From NCBI GenBank assembly GCA_947577025.1, contig CANPTO010000013.1, positions 1 to 64,000 of the forward strand: a DNA stretch of 64,000 nucleotides, in the 5' to 3' direction. The notes below the pieces were generated by a model. That model saw only the letters and a program-made list of their open reading frames with translations, was not told where the DNA came from and did not search any database. The stretch comes from an uncultured Clostridiaceae bacterium (lineage in GTDB: Bacteria; Bacillota; Clostridia; TANB77; CAG-508). The number at the start of each line of letters is the position of its first letter. Within the stretch, counting starts at the first letter, position 1. Both the position numbers and the translations under genes were made by a program. Below, piece after piece: positions 10,401-18,074 of the stretch.

Positions 10401-12232
10401 AATTTTGTTACTTTTTCTGACAAAAGCTCTGGATTTTTTATTGGTTTTGTTATAAAACCTGCAAATTTGTACATTCCGTCTTTTTGTATATCTGTCCTAT
10501 AAATTATTTTAGAGATACTCATTGGATTTACGTATGAATCTGCTTCTTTGTATAAATAATCTTGCTCTTTGACTTTTTTTACTTTGTTAATATTTTGTTC
10601 TTCTGCTTTTTGGAATTTAAAAATGTCTTTACTTTTGTTAAATGTTATTATCCTTCTTCCATCTGGCATCCATTTATTCATTCCTTTTTCAAATTCTACT
10701 CCACATTCATCTATTAGTTCATAATCAAAAATAAAAGGAACATCCACTGGGTTGTAACATAACCTGTCATCATAGTATTTCTCTTCATTACCTATTTTCC
10801 CTGTTGAGCGGCTTGTTAAATGTATAAAATCAAGTAGTCCTTTTGTTGCAATTTCGTAATCTACTTTATATCCTAAAGCATATTTAATAAATTCTTTTGC
10901 GAGAATTGGACTTAAACATTTAACATCTATTGTACTTAAGTATTCATTTTTGCAGCTCTTTTTTCCTACATATTTTAGGTAAAATTCAAAGAAAAGTTTA
11001 ATTAATTGTTCTTCAAGATATTGTTTATCCGTATTTGCAAATTCAAATAGGTCTTCAATATCCAGAACTCTTACATCGTTTGTATATGAATCCATATCTT
11101 GTATTAGTTGTATTTTTAGAGATAATATGTCAAATAAACTTTTTCCATTTCCTCCCCAAGTAGCATCATTAATATACTGGCTAATCTCTTTTATCAAGCT
11201 TATAATGCTAGATTGTGAAGGAAATGTGCTATCTATAATTCTATCTACTTCCATTGCTTTTGTTTCATATTTATAGCCTCTAATATTTCCACAAACATCC
11301 CATATAAGGTTTTGTGGCTCATTTACTAGTTTAATTTTTCTTTTGTATGAGTAAAGAACATAGCTTTTCAAAAATTCCTTAAATTCGTTTGTCTTATTAC
11401 AATATTTGCTACCAAAATTTTTCCAAACTTGCTCCTCCGTAAGACCATATCTTTTATAGATTTCTAGGTTATCACTATATATTCTTATATCGTGCAAATC
11501 AGACAAATCAGATTTCCATAAATCCCTATTGACAATTAGGGAATTCATCCCTATTGTACAATACATATTATTTATTGCTTCACTAATTTCTTGTAGTGTA
11601 ATTTCTTCATAATTCACACACTTATAACATAGTTTAAGTATTGATAGTCCATAAGGCAATTCATCTACGTGTAAGAAATTTTTATTACTCGGAAAAATAT
11701 CGTCCCAAGAAAAATCTTTTTTGGTTAACATATAGTGTATATGCTTTACTACACAGCAAGCTATTTCTGTTTCATTATATTCTATTTCCTCAATTCCTAG
11801 TGTAAAAAATGATAATATATTTGCTATACTATTACATTTTTTACTTTTAAATTCCGAAGGATTTAGAATATATCCTTTTTCTTTCATGTCTTTTACTAGT
11901 TCTACCCATGCATTAAGTCTCTCTGGCTCTGAAAACATCCACCATGGTTTATCAATTTTTATATCAATATATATCATTTGTATTGCGTTTTGTTTATCAC
12001 AAACATATTTACTTATTCTTAATAACATGTTATATGTATAAATTTCTTCATCTACATCATAAAGTTCTTTTACAATTTCATAAATTTTGTTTCCCAGTTC
12101 TTCATCTTTTATTACAACTACTAACTTTCCTTCTTTGTAATATATTTCTTCTGTATTTTCTACTTCATTTACCTTATCATAAAACCGCTTTATATGGTTA
12201 TATACAATTCTATTTTTTAATGTCATCTTCAT
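7487..12232 (-). CDS. Giant kinase-domain protein of a TerY-P-like cassette
   Basis: The protein has 1581 residues. The first 950 or so are not recognised and contain cysteine clusters that look like zinc ribbons: CNKHFIYYWDNEDLCPICSK and, just before the kinase, CKIHKIYYNDKQLFCPKC. A protein-kinase fold follows: glycine-rich GSGGESVIHEV, an IYIGDLNGGNILFD catalytic loop that keeps D and N but lacks the usual histidine, and FLDFDGMG in place of DFG. About 350 C-terminal residues look like a beta-propeller with repeated beta-strand segments. The kinase is probably active or a degenerate kinase; this cannot be decided by eye. Its neighbours (A-domain protein, PP2C, TelA) match the TerY-P phosphorylation triads predicted in tellurite/stress systems. 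Codon 16 is an in-frame CGG read as arginine. Confidence 0.8.
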   Translation of the reverse strand: MKMTLKNRIVYNHIKRFYDKVNEVENTEEIYYKEGKLVVVIKDEELGNKIYEIVKELYDVDEEIYTYNMLLRISKYVCDKQNAIQMIYIDIKIDKPWWMFSEPERLNAWVELVKDMKEKGYILNPSEFKSKKCNSIANILSFFTLGIEEIEYNETEIACCVVKHIHYMLTKKDFSWDDIFPSNKNFLHVDELPYGLSILKLCYKCVNYEEITLQEISEAINNMYCTIGMNSLIVNRDLWKSDLSDLHDIRIYSDNLEIYKRYGLTEEQVWKNFGSKYCNKTNEFKEFLKSYVLYSYKRKIKLVNEPQNLIWDVCGNIRGYKYETKAMEVDRIIDSTFPSQSSIISLIKEISQYINDATWGGNGKSLFDILSLKIQLIQDMDSYTNDVRVLDIEDLFEFANTDKQYLEEQLIKLFFEFYLKYVGKKSCKNEYLSTIDVKCLSPILAKEFIKYALGYKVDYEIATKGLLDFIHLTSRSTGKIGNEEKYYDDRLCYNPVDVPFIFDYELIDECGVEFEKGMNKWMPDGRRIITFNKSKDIFKFQKAEEQNINKVKKVKEQDYLYKEADSYVNPMSISKIIYRTDIQKDGMYKFAGFITKPIKNPELLSEKVTKLNNKDMLKVAANLITLFNSEYIPIEFIFMSNSFDFYIDIYNEKFDVKKMKEANMKWFINYILSNGGDKNSIISLAENDRVYVQQREYLLDKVKHLTNYCNKHFIYYWDNEDLCPICSKTSYCIPEDECFSNEAIKVFEDKYAIYYKYKEKNLKIYKAPYMNREEVIDERLQKENPIQACFIPYKKIVTKNSSKFMGYVYEEESIESEKFLDFTCENLTNLPRIKGLIRLILQVKQYLEEDLSFIEDPFTHVFLNKDYKEQVQILNIDLLSEKGSKKDTVKWTCDYIKSVILLDECIEIDIKDKNEDLDSLFKKLNNLSKHLTKKCKIHKIYYNDKQLFCPKCIPKNHNMKIELIDKSIITNCEEVGSGGESVIHEVDSVNKVAKVFKEDANVDLSLKCQLFYRIFSSKKEILEEINRKKELKYKYIIPETILADWDKHEVFGYTMKRVYDSMPISLLSDTSILKEIGFTLKDVLEILITVGEGIETLHNKANIYIGDLNGGNILFDKDKNVYFLDFDGMGMDEIPTICFTEEYTDPRSIKGNITMEDDWYSYAVQAFLYLTLSHPFSGIYYDISESKQKKPLEIVEMMERRISILGEHEIEAPKITRDWKEWMTDSLKIAFLDIFENEKRMSIVPELIEQYKKLYCGEYADKEHYGEIRIAKNFTAKEITPFVGEVVAAINSYSAICENTNSYYIAVLVHEKEYNIQFPQCGTIRDILLSEENDIIYAIYNNKIVVVDLSTSKTYDNRVYTIDLRDTNTIIYTEEIDNIKNAILDENTLYYTANYNGEDIIFKSELKKEKSGIKVQKEEIRYEVGKETVGFLSKFNSKFVFVKRSKEEKIDEIYCNSEKFYDMTYNSEDVKYKILYDEATKTWLVINSQRSGIIIEKDGMYKEVLIDKQMDMQNIKNVIYRKRKIYIPNEDLLYIINTDDQSKNKKMECSEILNSNSKIYNINKRGFNVITLNRYYEVRQD

Positions 12233-12269
12233 ATTTTTTCCCCTTTCTTGCTAATAACCTTTGAACTTT

Positions 12270-12352
12270 AATTTTGTAGGGGCGATTTTTTCTTATCTAT
12301 TCGAACATTAGTGAATTACAGATAAGTTATGCGTTAATTAATCGCCCCGCTT
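12270..12352. repeat. MITE-like repeat family C (TTGTAGGGGC ends)
   Basis: TTGTAGGGGCGAT at the left end and ATCGCCCC near the right end form a terminal inverted repeat with an imperfect palindrome between them. It lies between the kinase and the A-domain gene. Related ends occur near 21.5, 39.3, 52.6 and 53.8 kb. Confidence 0.6.
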
Positions 12353-12401
12353 TTTCTACGAAATTGCTTAAATGTAGCTTACTTCGAAAAATGGGTTGAC
12401 A

Positions 12402-13109
12402 CTAGATTGAATTTAACCAGTCATCATCGTCATCATCTAGCACTTGCCCTGTTACTTGCGAGTATTCTTTAGTATTTGGATTTGCTTTAGCTTTACTAAA
12501 GAAAGCAGAACCTAATGATTTCCTACTTTGAGACTGCTTTTTTGAGCTTTGGATTAATTCGTCAAAAAATTCAATTAGTGTTCCTGAATCTTGCTTTTTT
12601 GTACTTTTGAAGCCTAATCTTTCCCCGAAGTCTGATGATATTGCCTTTCCAAAAGGTACAAAAATTGTATTTACTCCAATATCGTTAAGCTTCTTTATTG
12701 AAGTTTCAGCAGATGACCGTGACATTTTGTCTTTACAAGGCTCAGCATCTGAAAGTAATACGTATGTACATATTGGGACAACTTTATTTTGGGTTATAAT
12801 TTCCGTTATATAATTTTCCAAGTGTTTTGCACTTTTATTAATAGCATAGTATAGTGCTGTCGCTCCATATGCTTCATATGATGTGTCTATTCTATTTGCT
12901 ACGTTGAAGTCCCCTAATTTAATATCATTAGAGAACTTGCTAACCGCAATTGCTATTGAGCCTTTTTGTGGGAAGCTCTCAAAATCTTTTTTATATTTTA
13001 TTAGTCCCCTCCTCATGTCATCTACTTCTGGTCCCATAGATCCAGATGTATCTACTACCAATTCATATACATAGGGTTGTGATGTTGAAAAGTCCATGAA
13101 ATTTGCCAT
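12402..13109 (-). CDS. von Willebrand A (TerY-like) protein
   Basis: The N-terminus YVYELVVDTSGSMGPEVDDM carries the metal-ion-dependent adhesion motif DxSxS, and the second MIDAS residues are plausible in YGATALYYA and YVLLSDAEPCKD. TerY-type A domains are predicted scaffolds that pair with a kinase and a PP2C phosphatase. The ATG at 13109 is chosen because GGAGGAAAAAAAT precedes it; an ATG five codons earlier lies inside that ribosome site. The protein ends in an acidic tail (DDDDDDWLNSI). One in-frame CGG (near 12717, TCA CGG TCA) is read as arginine. Confidence 0.85.
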   Translation of the reverse strand: MANFMDFSTSQPYVYELVVDTSGSMGPEVDDMRRGLIKYKKDFESFPQKGSIAIAVSKFSNDIKLGDFNVANRIDTSYEAYGATALYYAINKSAKHLENYITEIITQNKVVPICTYVLLSDAEPCKDKMSRSSAETSIKKLNDIGVNTIFVPFGKAISSDFGERLGFKSTKKQDSGTLIEFFDELIQSSKKQSQSRKSLGSAFFSKAKANPNTKEYSQVTGQVLDDDDDDWLNSI

Positions 13110-13123
13110 ATTTTTTTCCTCCA

Positions 13124-14632
13124 TTATATTGAGATTTGTTTTAAACTACGAAGTACATTATCTAGCCCTTGAAAATAGAAAGAATTAATTAGTACATTAT
13201 TTTTTTCTACTTTCATATCCATATTCAATTTTTTTAGAACCTCTATTATACTTTGCTTGTCATAGTCATCTAAAGACAATAGATATATATATTCTCCTTT
13301 ATTAGATGACTGCTTCATAAAAGTATTTTTCTTTTTTTCTATCTTATTGTGTCCATATGGATATTCCTCTATGTATTTTCCTATATTTTTTATTATTGCA
13401 TTTGGGGTAGTTTGTATAATTTCAATTACATCAAATAACAATAGCAAAAAGTATATTTCCTTGTATGTGATATCTTTTGATATGTTTTCTAGTACCTTTA
13501 TTACTAATAGTATTTTTTCATCATGTGTTTTGGAAAAAATATTTATTAACTCTGACATTGTAGTATCTTTAGGGTAATTTAGCACTTCATCCTCATCTAT
13601 ATCTATGTTTATTATTAATTGTACTTTACATATTTCCTTTGAAATTCCATTAAGCTTAAGTATCATAAGTAAATTCGTTTCTAGGTCTAAATAGTCATTC
13701 CAAAATAAATTTTCTAAGAGTATATCATTATTCTCTACATATATAAGCCTTTGTAAGAGCTCTGCTACTCTTCTATTTTGCTTTTCTTGATAGTGGGTAT
13801 CCTCAATTAGTGGTATTAAATTATTCGTTAAATTTAATACCTCTTTTTGTATATATGCTTTGAAAGCTTTTTCATACTCAAAACCTCTAAATTCACGTAA
13901 TATAGCTAACTTTTCTATCAATTCATTTATTGGTTTTTGTTCTTGAGAGCTACGCATAGCTATTTTAAACATTTCGTAGTCTAAATATGAAATGAGCTCT
14001 ATCATTTTTTCTTTTAGACCTCTATCTTTTAGTATATAATCAGATTGTTTGAATTCATATATTAGCTCTTCTTCTATTTTTAATGCACGTGTGAGTTTTG
14101 AAAGTATCTTTTCTCTTTCGTATGGTTCTATGTTGAAAATACTAACATTATACATTATGTTCATTGCTTTTATAAGCTTTTTCATACGTTTTGACAAAAT
14201 ACTAAATTTAAACTCTTTTTCTAAAAACTTATTAATGTCTCTTTCAAGCTTTAATACTTTGCCTAACTTCATTCCACTATCTTCTGGGTCTATCTCAAAT
14301 GCTAGTTCCTTCATACTTTCTTGTAATGTTTCATTATAGTCCTCTCTTAGTAATTCAATTGTATTTATAAAGTCTGTATATTCCTGTGGAAACTCATTTT
14401 GTATAATGGATATTTGCTGCTCTGCCATATAAAGTCTTGTTAACAGTGTTCTTCTGGAAATATTTATCTTTTCATCGTCATCGTCAAAAGTGCTCTCATT
14501 TTCAAATTCTTTTATTAATGTGGTTGGTTCCTTTTCTTCTATAAGGTACTCATTCTCTGCTGTTTTTCTTTCTGAAAACCGAAAAATAAAATTAAACAAT
14601 CTTTTTAGAAAATTCAATACTACCACTCCCAT
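13124..14632 (-). CDS. Unknown large helical protein of the Ter-like cassette
   Basis: A 502-residue protein, largely alpha-helical, with no recognised catalytic motif. It has a basic amphipathic start (LNFLKRLFNFIFRFSERK), an acidic stretch with FDDDDEKINISRRTLL, then long charged helices. It stops just before the A-domain gene and starts close behind the second A-domain-like gene, so it belongs to one operon. The in-frame CGG in its start region reads as arginine. A scaffold or membrane-peripheral role is only a guess. Confidence 0.6.
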   Translation of the reverse strand: MGVVVLNFLKRLFNFIFRFSERKTAENEYLIEEKEPTTLIKEFENESTFDDDDEKINISRRTLLTRLYMAEQQISIIQNEFPQEYTDFINTIELLREDYNETLQESMKELAFEIDPEDSGMKLGKVLKLERDINKFLEKEFKFSILSKRMKKLIKAMNIMYNVSIFNIEPYEREKILSKLTRALKIEEELIYEFKQSDYILKDRGLKEKMIELISYLDYEMFKIAMRSSQEQKPINELIEKLAILREFRGFEYEKAFKAYIQKEVLNLTNNLIPLIEDTHYQEKQNRRVAELLQRLIYVENNDILLENLFWNDYLDLETNLLMILKLNGISKEICKVQLIINIDIDEDEVLNYPKDTTMSELINIFSKTHDEKILLVIKVLENISKDITYKEIYFLLLLFDVIEIIQTTPNAIIKNIGKYIEEYPYGHNKIEKKKNTFMKQSSNKGEYIYLLSLDDYDKQSIIEVLKKLNMDMKVEKNNVLINSFYFQGLDNVLRSLKQISI

Positions 14633-14639
14633 CTTTTAC

Positions 14640-15470
14640 TTATTGGATATATTCTCTGCAAATAGCTCCAATTGAATGAAAACCTATTTCAGCTGCATTA
14701 ATAAAATTTGCTTCTTTTAAGCAAAAACATTTGCAACTAATATTTGGCATACTAATTATATTATTGAAAGATTCAATAGTTGTTTCTTTAGAAACTTTTG
14801 AACAATTATCTTTGCATGTTCCTATAGCTATAATTTCAATTCTGTTTACTTCTATCTTTTGGTATTCATCTTCTATTGCAATTTGTCTATATTTTGATAT
14901 CATGTCTTTCATCTCTTGTATAGCATCATATAGGCATGCTTTATTTTCTGTACCTTCCAAATATTTAAAATCTACTGCTGGAAGTGTAGAAACATCAATA
15001 ACACTATGTTTCATAACACTATTTGAATAGTTAATTATACTTATTAGCTGCGCTTTACTTATAATATTATCAACGATTTTAACTATTACATCTTTTTGTT
15101 TGATAACTTCTAGAGTATTTTCAATTAAAATTATCGTAAGCTTTCTATATACAGTTCTTTTGTATATAAATTTTGGAGTTGTTCTTTCATCTGTTGGATA
15201 GTAAACCTCTTTTATTTTCTCATTATGTTCTATATTATCTTTATTGCTGTTTTCCTTCGTTTTGACTTCAGTTGTTTCTTCTTTTTGCAGTTCAGAACAT
15301 TTAGTGGTTTCTTTTGAGTCTTGCGGTTTAGCTGTTACCTTATTTTTCACCTTTTTACTAATAGTCTCAAAAATATTTTCCTTTTTTTGCTCTTTATTGT
15401 TTGGTGTATTTGAATTTTCCTTCTTTTTACTTTTTGTATCACTTTTTGTTGGTTTCAATACTTTTTCCAT
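14640..15470 (-). CDS. Divergent A-domain-like protein with Lys-rich N-terminus
   Basis: The first 95 residues are low-complexity, rich in K, E, T and N, and probably disordered. The rest (from YKRTVYRKLTIILIENTLEV) follows the strand-helix pattern of a degenerate von Willebrand A or TerY domain: a hydrophobic strand ending at a lost MIDAS, DAIQEMKDMISKYRQ, then RIEIIAIGTCKDNCSKVS. It lies between PP2C and the helical protein, two bases from the PP2C stop. The start at 15470 has GGAGGGAAATAAT before it. The A-domain call is inference from pattern and neighbourhood. Confidence 0.5.
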   Translation of the reverse strand: MEKVLKPTKSDTKSKKKENSNTPNNKEQKKENIFETISKKVKNKVTAKPQDSKETTKCSELQKEETTEVKTKENSNKDNIEHNEKIKEVYYPTDERTTPKFIYKRTVYRKLTIILIENTLEVIKQKDVIVKIVDNIISKAQLISIINYSNSVMKHSVIDVSTLPAVDFKYLEGTENKACLYDAIQEMKDMISKYRQIAIEDEYQKIEVNRIEIIAIGTCKDNCSKVSKETTIESFNNIISMPNISCKCFCLKEANFINAAEIGFHSIGAICREYIQ

Positions 15471-15471
15471 A

Positions 15472-16155
15472 TTATTTCCCTCCAAACATACCTATTGTGA
15501 CATCATCATCAAATATTTGACGGTTTTTGTTGAGTGTCCATTTAATGATTTCTTCATTTCCTTCTTTAAGTACTCTATCAAAGTTTTCTAGTTGCCCTAA
15601 AGCAGCTGGCATAATTCCATCTGTAGCTATCGCAACTTTTTCAAATATTTTTTTGTCAAATACGAACTTTTTAAAATTATAGTTTTTAAAAAAGTCTGTA
15701 TGTTCAGAGCAATATTTGTACGCCCAGTATGGTGGGCATTGTCCATATGAAAATCTCATATAACTTATGCTTTCATACTTATTTTGGGTAATGATATAGC
15801 CATCTCCAAACAATTTCACAATGAAATTGTCTTCGGTTTGGAAACATGCGATAATCGTAAACAATAAATTTTCTAATATGTAATTGTTCTCTAAGTCATC
15901 TTTGGTTTTGTAATATTTACTTGACATTTCAATAATGTCTTTAAACGTACTTTTTACATTAGCTTCAAAGAATTCTTCTTTGTCGCAATCCTCCTTTCTT
16001 GATAATAGCTGTGCAAAAAGCCGTACCCCAGCGTCTGAATATTTCGCTCCACTGCACCCATCTAAAATGAGTACCATCTGAGGAGTTTCGCATCCAAAAT
16101 CCTGGTTATTTAATCCTTGAGTATAATGACCATATCCTTGAGAAGTTATAATCAT
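15472..16155 (-). CDS. PP2C-type Ser/Thr protein phosphatase
   Basis: Motifs of metal-dependent PPM phosphatases occur in order: GLNNQDFG near the start, VLILDGCSGA, GDGYIITQ in the middle, KVAIATDGIM, and DDVTIGMFGG at the end. The aspartates that bind two metals are present. The protein is short (about 227 residues) and lacks extra domains. It probably reverses phosphorylation by the kinase of the same cassette. ATG 16155 is preferred over 16161 for its better ribosome-site spacing. One in-frame CGG (near 16020, GTA CGG CTT) reads as arginine. Confidence 0.85.
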   Translation of the reverse strand: MIITSQGYGHYTQGLNNQDFGCETPQMVLILDGCSGAKYSDAGVRLFAQLLSRKEDCDKEEFFEANVKSTFKDIIEMSSKYYKTKDDLENNYILENLLFTIIACFQTEDNFIVKLFGDGYIITQNKYESISYMRFSYGQCPPYWAYKYCSEHTDFFKNYNFKKFVFDKKIFEKVAIATDGIMPAALGQLENFDRVLKEGNEEIIKWTLNKNRQIFDDDVTIGMFGGK

Positions 16156-16275
16156 AAACATTTCTCCTTTCTAATTTTAATTAGTTATACATATTTTTAT
16201 GTATAGTATTATATAATATTTTTTATGTAATTTCAATAGAAAAACTGAATTTTACATAATTTCACCTTTTTATCT

Positions 16276-16318
16276 AAATGAACGAGGGAACCTAATTTTT
16301 AGATTCCCTCGTTCATTA
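16276..16318. terminator. Hairpin between telA and PP2C genes
   Basis: AATGAACGAGGGAA pairs perfectly with TTCCCTCGTTCATT, and ATTTTT follows on the plus strand. On the minus strand only a weak T-run follows, so it may attenuate instead of fully ending telA transcription. Confidence 0.65.
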
Positions 16319-16331
16319 TTTTTGATTTTAA

Positions 16332-17561
16332 TTAAAAAATTAACTCTTCTCCTGTAGCAGTAGATGTACTTACCTTTTTTGCGGCAATAGCAGCCTCTGT
16401 GGATGTTACAATTGGCTGTAACTTTTTTATTAGTTCATTATTCTGCTCTCTTGCAGCTTTTAATTTTGGCTCCATTTCTTTTGGTACATTATTTATTGCC
16501 TCAAAACTCTTTAATACACTTTCAATTGACTCTTTTACTATATTAGGATCAATAATTGCCTGATACAGCATCCTTTCAGTTGCTTCCGCTGTAGCGCCAA
16601 CATTTTTGGAGATCCTTTTTACAATCTCGCCGCTCAGCTTTGTTACAGCTTTGTGACCTTCGACTACTTCCTTAACCATCTCGTTCAGTAATGCATTTCT
16701 TAATTGCATGGATAAGATTGAAAGTATAAGGTTTGACTGTTTATTGATAACTTCTTGAGTATTTTTGTTGGCTTTGCCAATAAGCATCACCTCAGCTATA
16801 CTTAAGTGGTACATTACTCTGCCATCTTCTAGATCACCCATTCTTCGATTGAATCTTTCGTATCCTTCCTGCATTTCTTTGTATTCCAAAGAAAAAATTC
16901 CTGTTTCCTCGTATTTTTGTTTAGCTTCAGCTAGTTCTTCTTGCAGACGTTTATCTGCAATTTTCCCTGCAATAATATACTTATTTAGTATTGCCAAGGA
17001 ATTTACATCGCTTATTGCTACATATTTTATTTCTTCCATAGCCGTTTCTAAGTCTTCTAACCATTTAGAATAAGAATCCTTTAGATTTGCAATCATATCA
17101 TAAATAGTTAGTACTTGAGCAGTTAACTTCTTTGAGCGCTTATTCCCATAGAAGATTTTCATAAATGTCTTTTGTACTACATTTGGTTCTTTTAACAGAC
17201 TGTTGAACTCATCACTACTTTGGGTTATGTTCTTTGACAGTTCTATAACCTCTTTTATTACATTTTGTTCAGCATAAGATCCTCTTCTGCTTTTTAATAG
17301 TTCCTGACACTCCTCAAATGTCTTTAGTAACGGACCTGCACCGTAATTCATTACTTTGTCATGATCCGTAAGCTTAATACTGTTTGCTAGATTCTGAATC
17401 CTTTGTTTGTCTTCTTCTGAGAAGGTATTATATGCCTTCTCATAGTTTAATAAAGGTACATCTGCTATTGCATCTACATTAGGCCTAGAAATTTCTAAAC
17501 CAAATGTCTCTGCGCCAATTTCATTTGTCTGGTTTGTTTCTTTTTTTTGATTTTCCATCAT
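16332..17561 (-). CDS. Toxic anion resistance protein TelA family
   Basis: A 409-residue helical protein with the TelA/KlaA core: YGNKRSKKLTAQVLTIYDMI near 145, LNKYIIAGKIADKRLQEE near 205, then the conserved QLRNALLNEMVKEVVEGHK segment near 290. Members are linked with resistance to tellurite and to cell-envelope stress, but their activity is not established. It is first in the minus-strand order of the Ter-like cassette. Upstream lies a promoter with a structured leader (17800-17950). No in-frame CGG is present. Confidence 0.88.
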   Translation of the reverse strand: MMENQKKETNQTNEIGAETFGLEISRPNVDAIADVPLLNYEKAYNTFSEEDKQRIQNLANSIKLTDHDKVMNYGAGPLLKTFEECQELLKSRRGSYAEQNVIKEVIELSKNITQSSDEFNSLLKEPNVVQKTFMKIFYGNKRSKKLTAQVLTIYDMIANLKDSYSKWLEDLETAMEEIKYVAISDVNSLAILNKYIIAGKIADKRLQEELAEAKQKYEETGIFSLEYKEMQEGYERFNRRMGDLEDGRVMYHLSIAEVMLIGKANKNTQEVINKQSNLILSILSMQLRNALLNEMVKEVVEGHKAVTKLSGEIVKRISKNVGATAEATERMLYQAIIDPNIVKESIESVLKSFEAINNVPKEMEPKLKAAREQNNELIKKLQPIVTSTEAAIAAKKVSTSTATGEELIF

Positions 17562-17799
17562 ATTGCTCCCTCCAAATTTAAAATTGTTTGTTTATACATA
17601 ATTTCAGTTAATATATTATCATTATTTTTACATTATGTCAATATGTTTTGTCAATATTTTATATATTAGTTATTTTCAGCATTTTTGTATTCTTTACATC
17701 TTTCTTTTATCTTCTTTATTTCCATAAACTTTATAGTCAAATCGTCTTAATTAATATAGATATTAATCTGTTATTGCATATAATTTCATTCTTTCCTCC

Positions 17800-17927
17800 T
17801 AAAATCAAAAAGGTAAAGACCTAAGTCTCTACCTTTTGATTTTACAGCTCCCACTTATTGGTAGGGTTCACCTGATTTTTTAACTGTAAATAGATATTAA
17901 ATATCTATTTCTATTATATTCATTATA
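17800..17927 (-). ncRNA. Structured leader or small RNA upstream of telA
   Basis: A promoter is visible on the minus strand (TTAACA at 17946-17951, 18 bases, TATAAT at 17922-17927). The transcript would contain a hairpin at 17887-17909, an ACAG...CTGT domain with an inner CCC/GGG stem, and a strong hairpin at 17803-17843 that resembles a terminator. AGGAGG and an eight-codon reading frame (MKLYAITD) follow. About 235 bases then lead to telA. I do not recognise a known riboswitch class. The stretch 17562-17790 is otherwise AT-rich and featureless. Confidence 0.45.
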
Positions 17928-18008
17928 CCTTGCTTTTATGCTATTTGTTAATATTTTTTTGCAATTATTTCAAAAGTGTGCCAATGCTTTGTTACTACTA
18001 CGAAAACA

Positions 18009-18045
18009 AAATGCAAACAATTTGGTTTGTTTGCATATTTATGTT
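18009..18045 (-). terminator. secA terminator
   Basis: ATGCAAACAA and TTGTTTGCAT form a ten-base stem; TTTGTTTTC follows on the minus strand. It lies 30 bases behind the secA stop. Confidence 0.8.
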
Positions 18046-18074
18046 TACTTACTTAATTTCTGTAATTATTGCTA

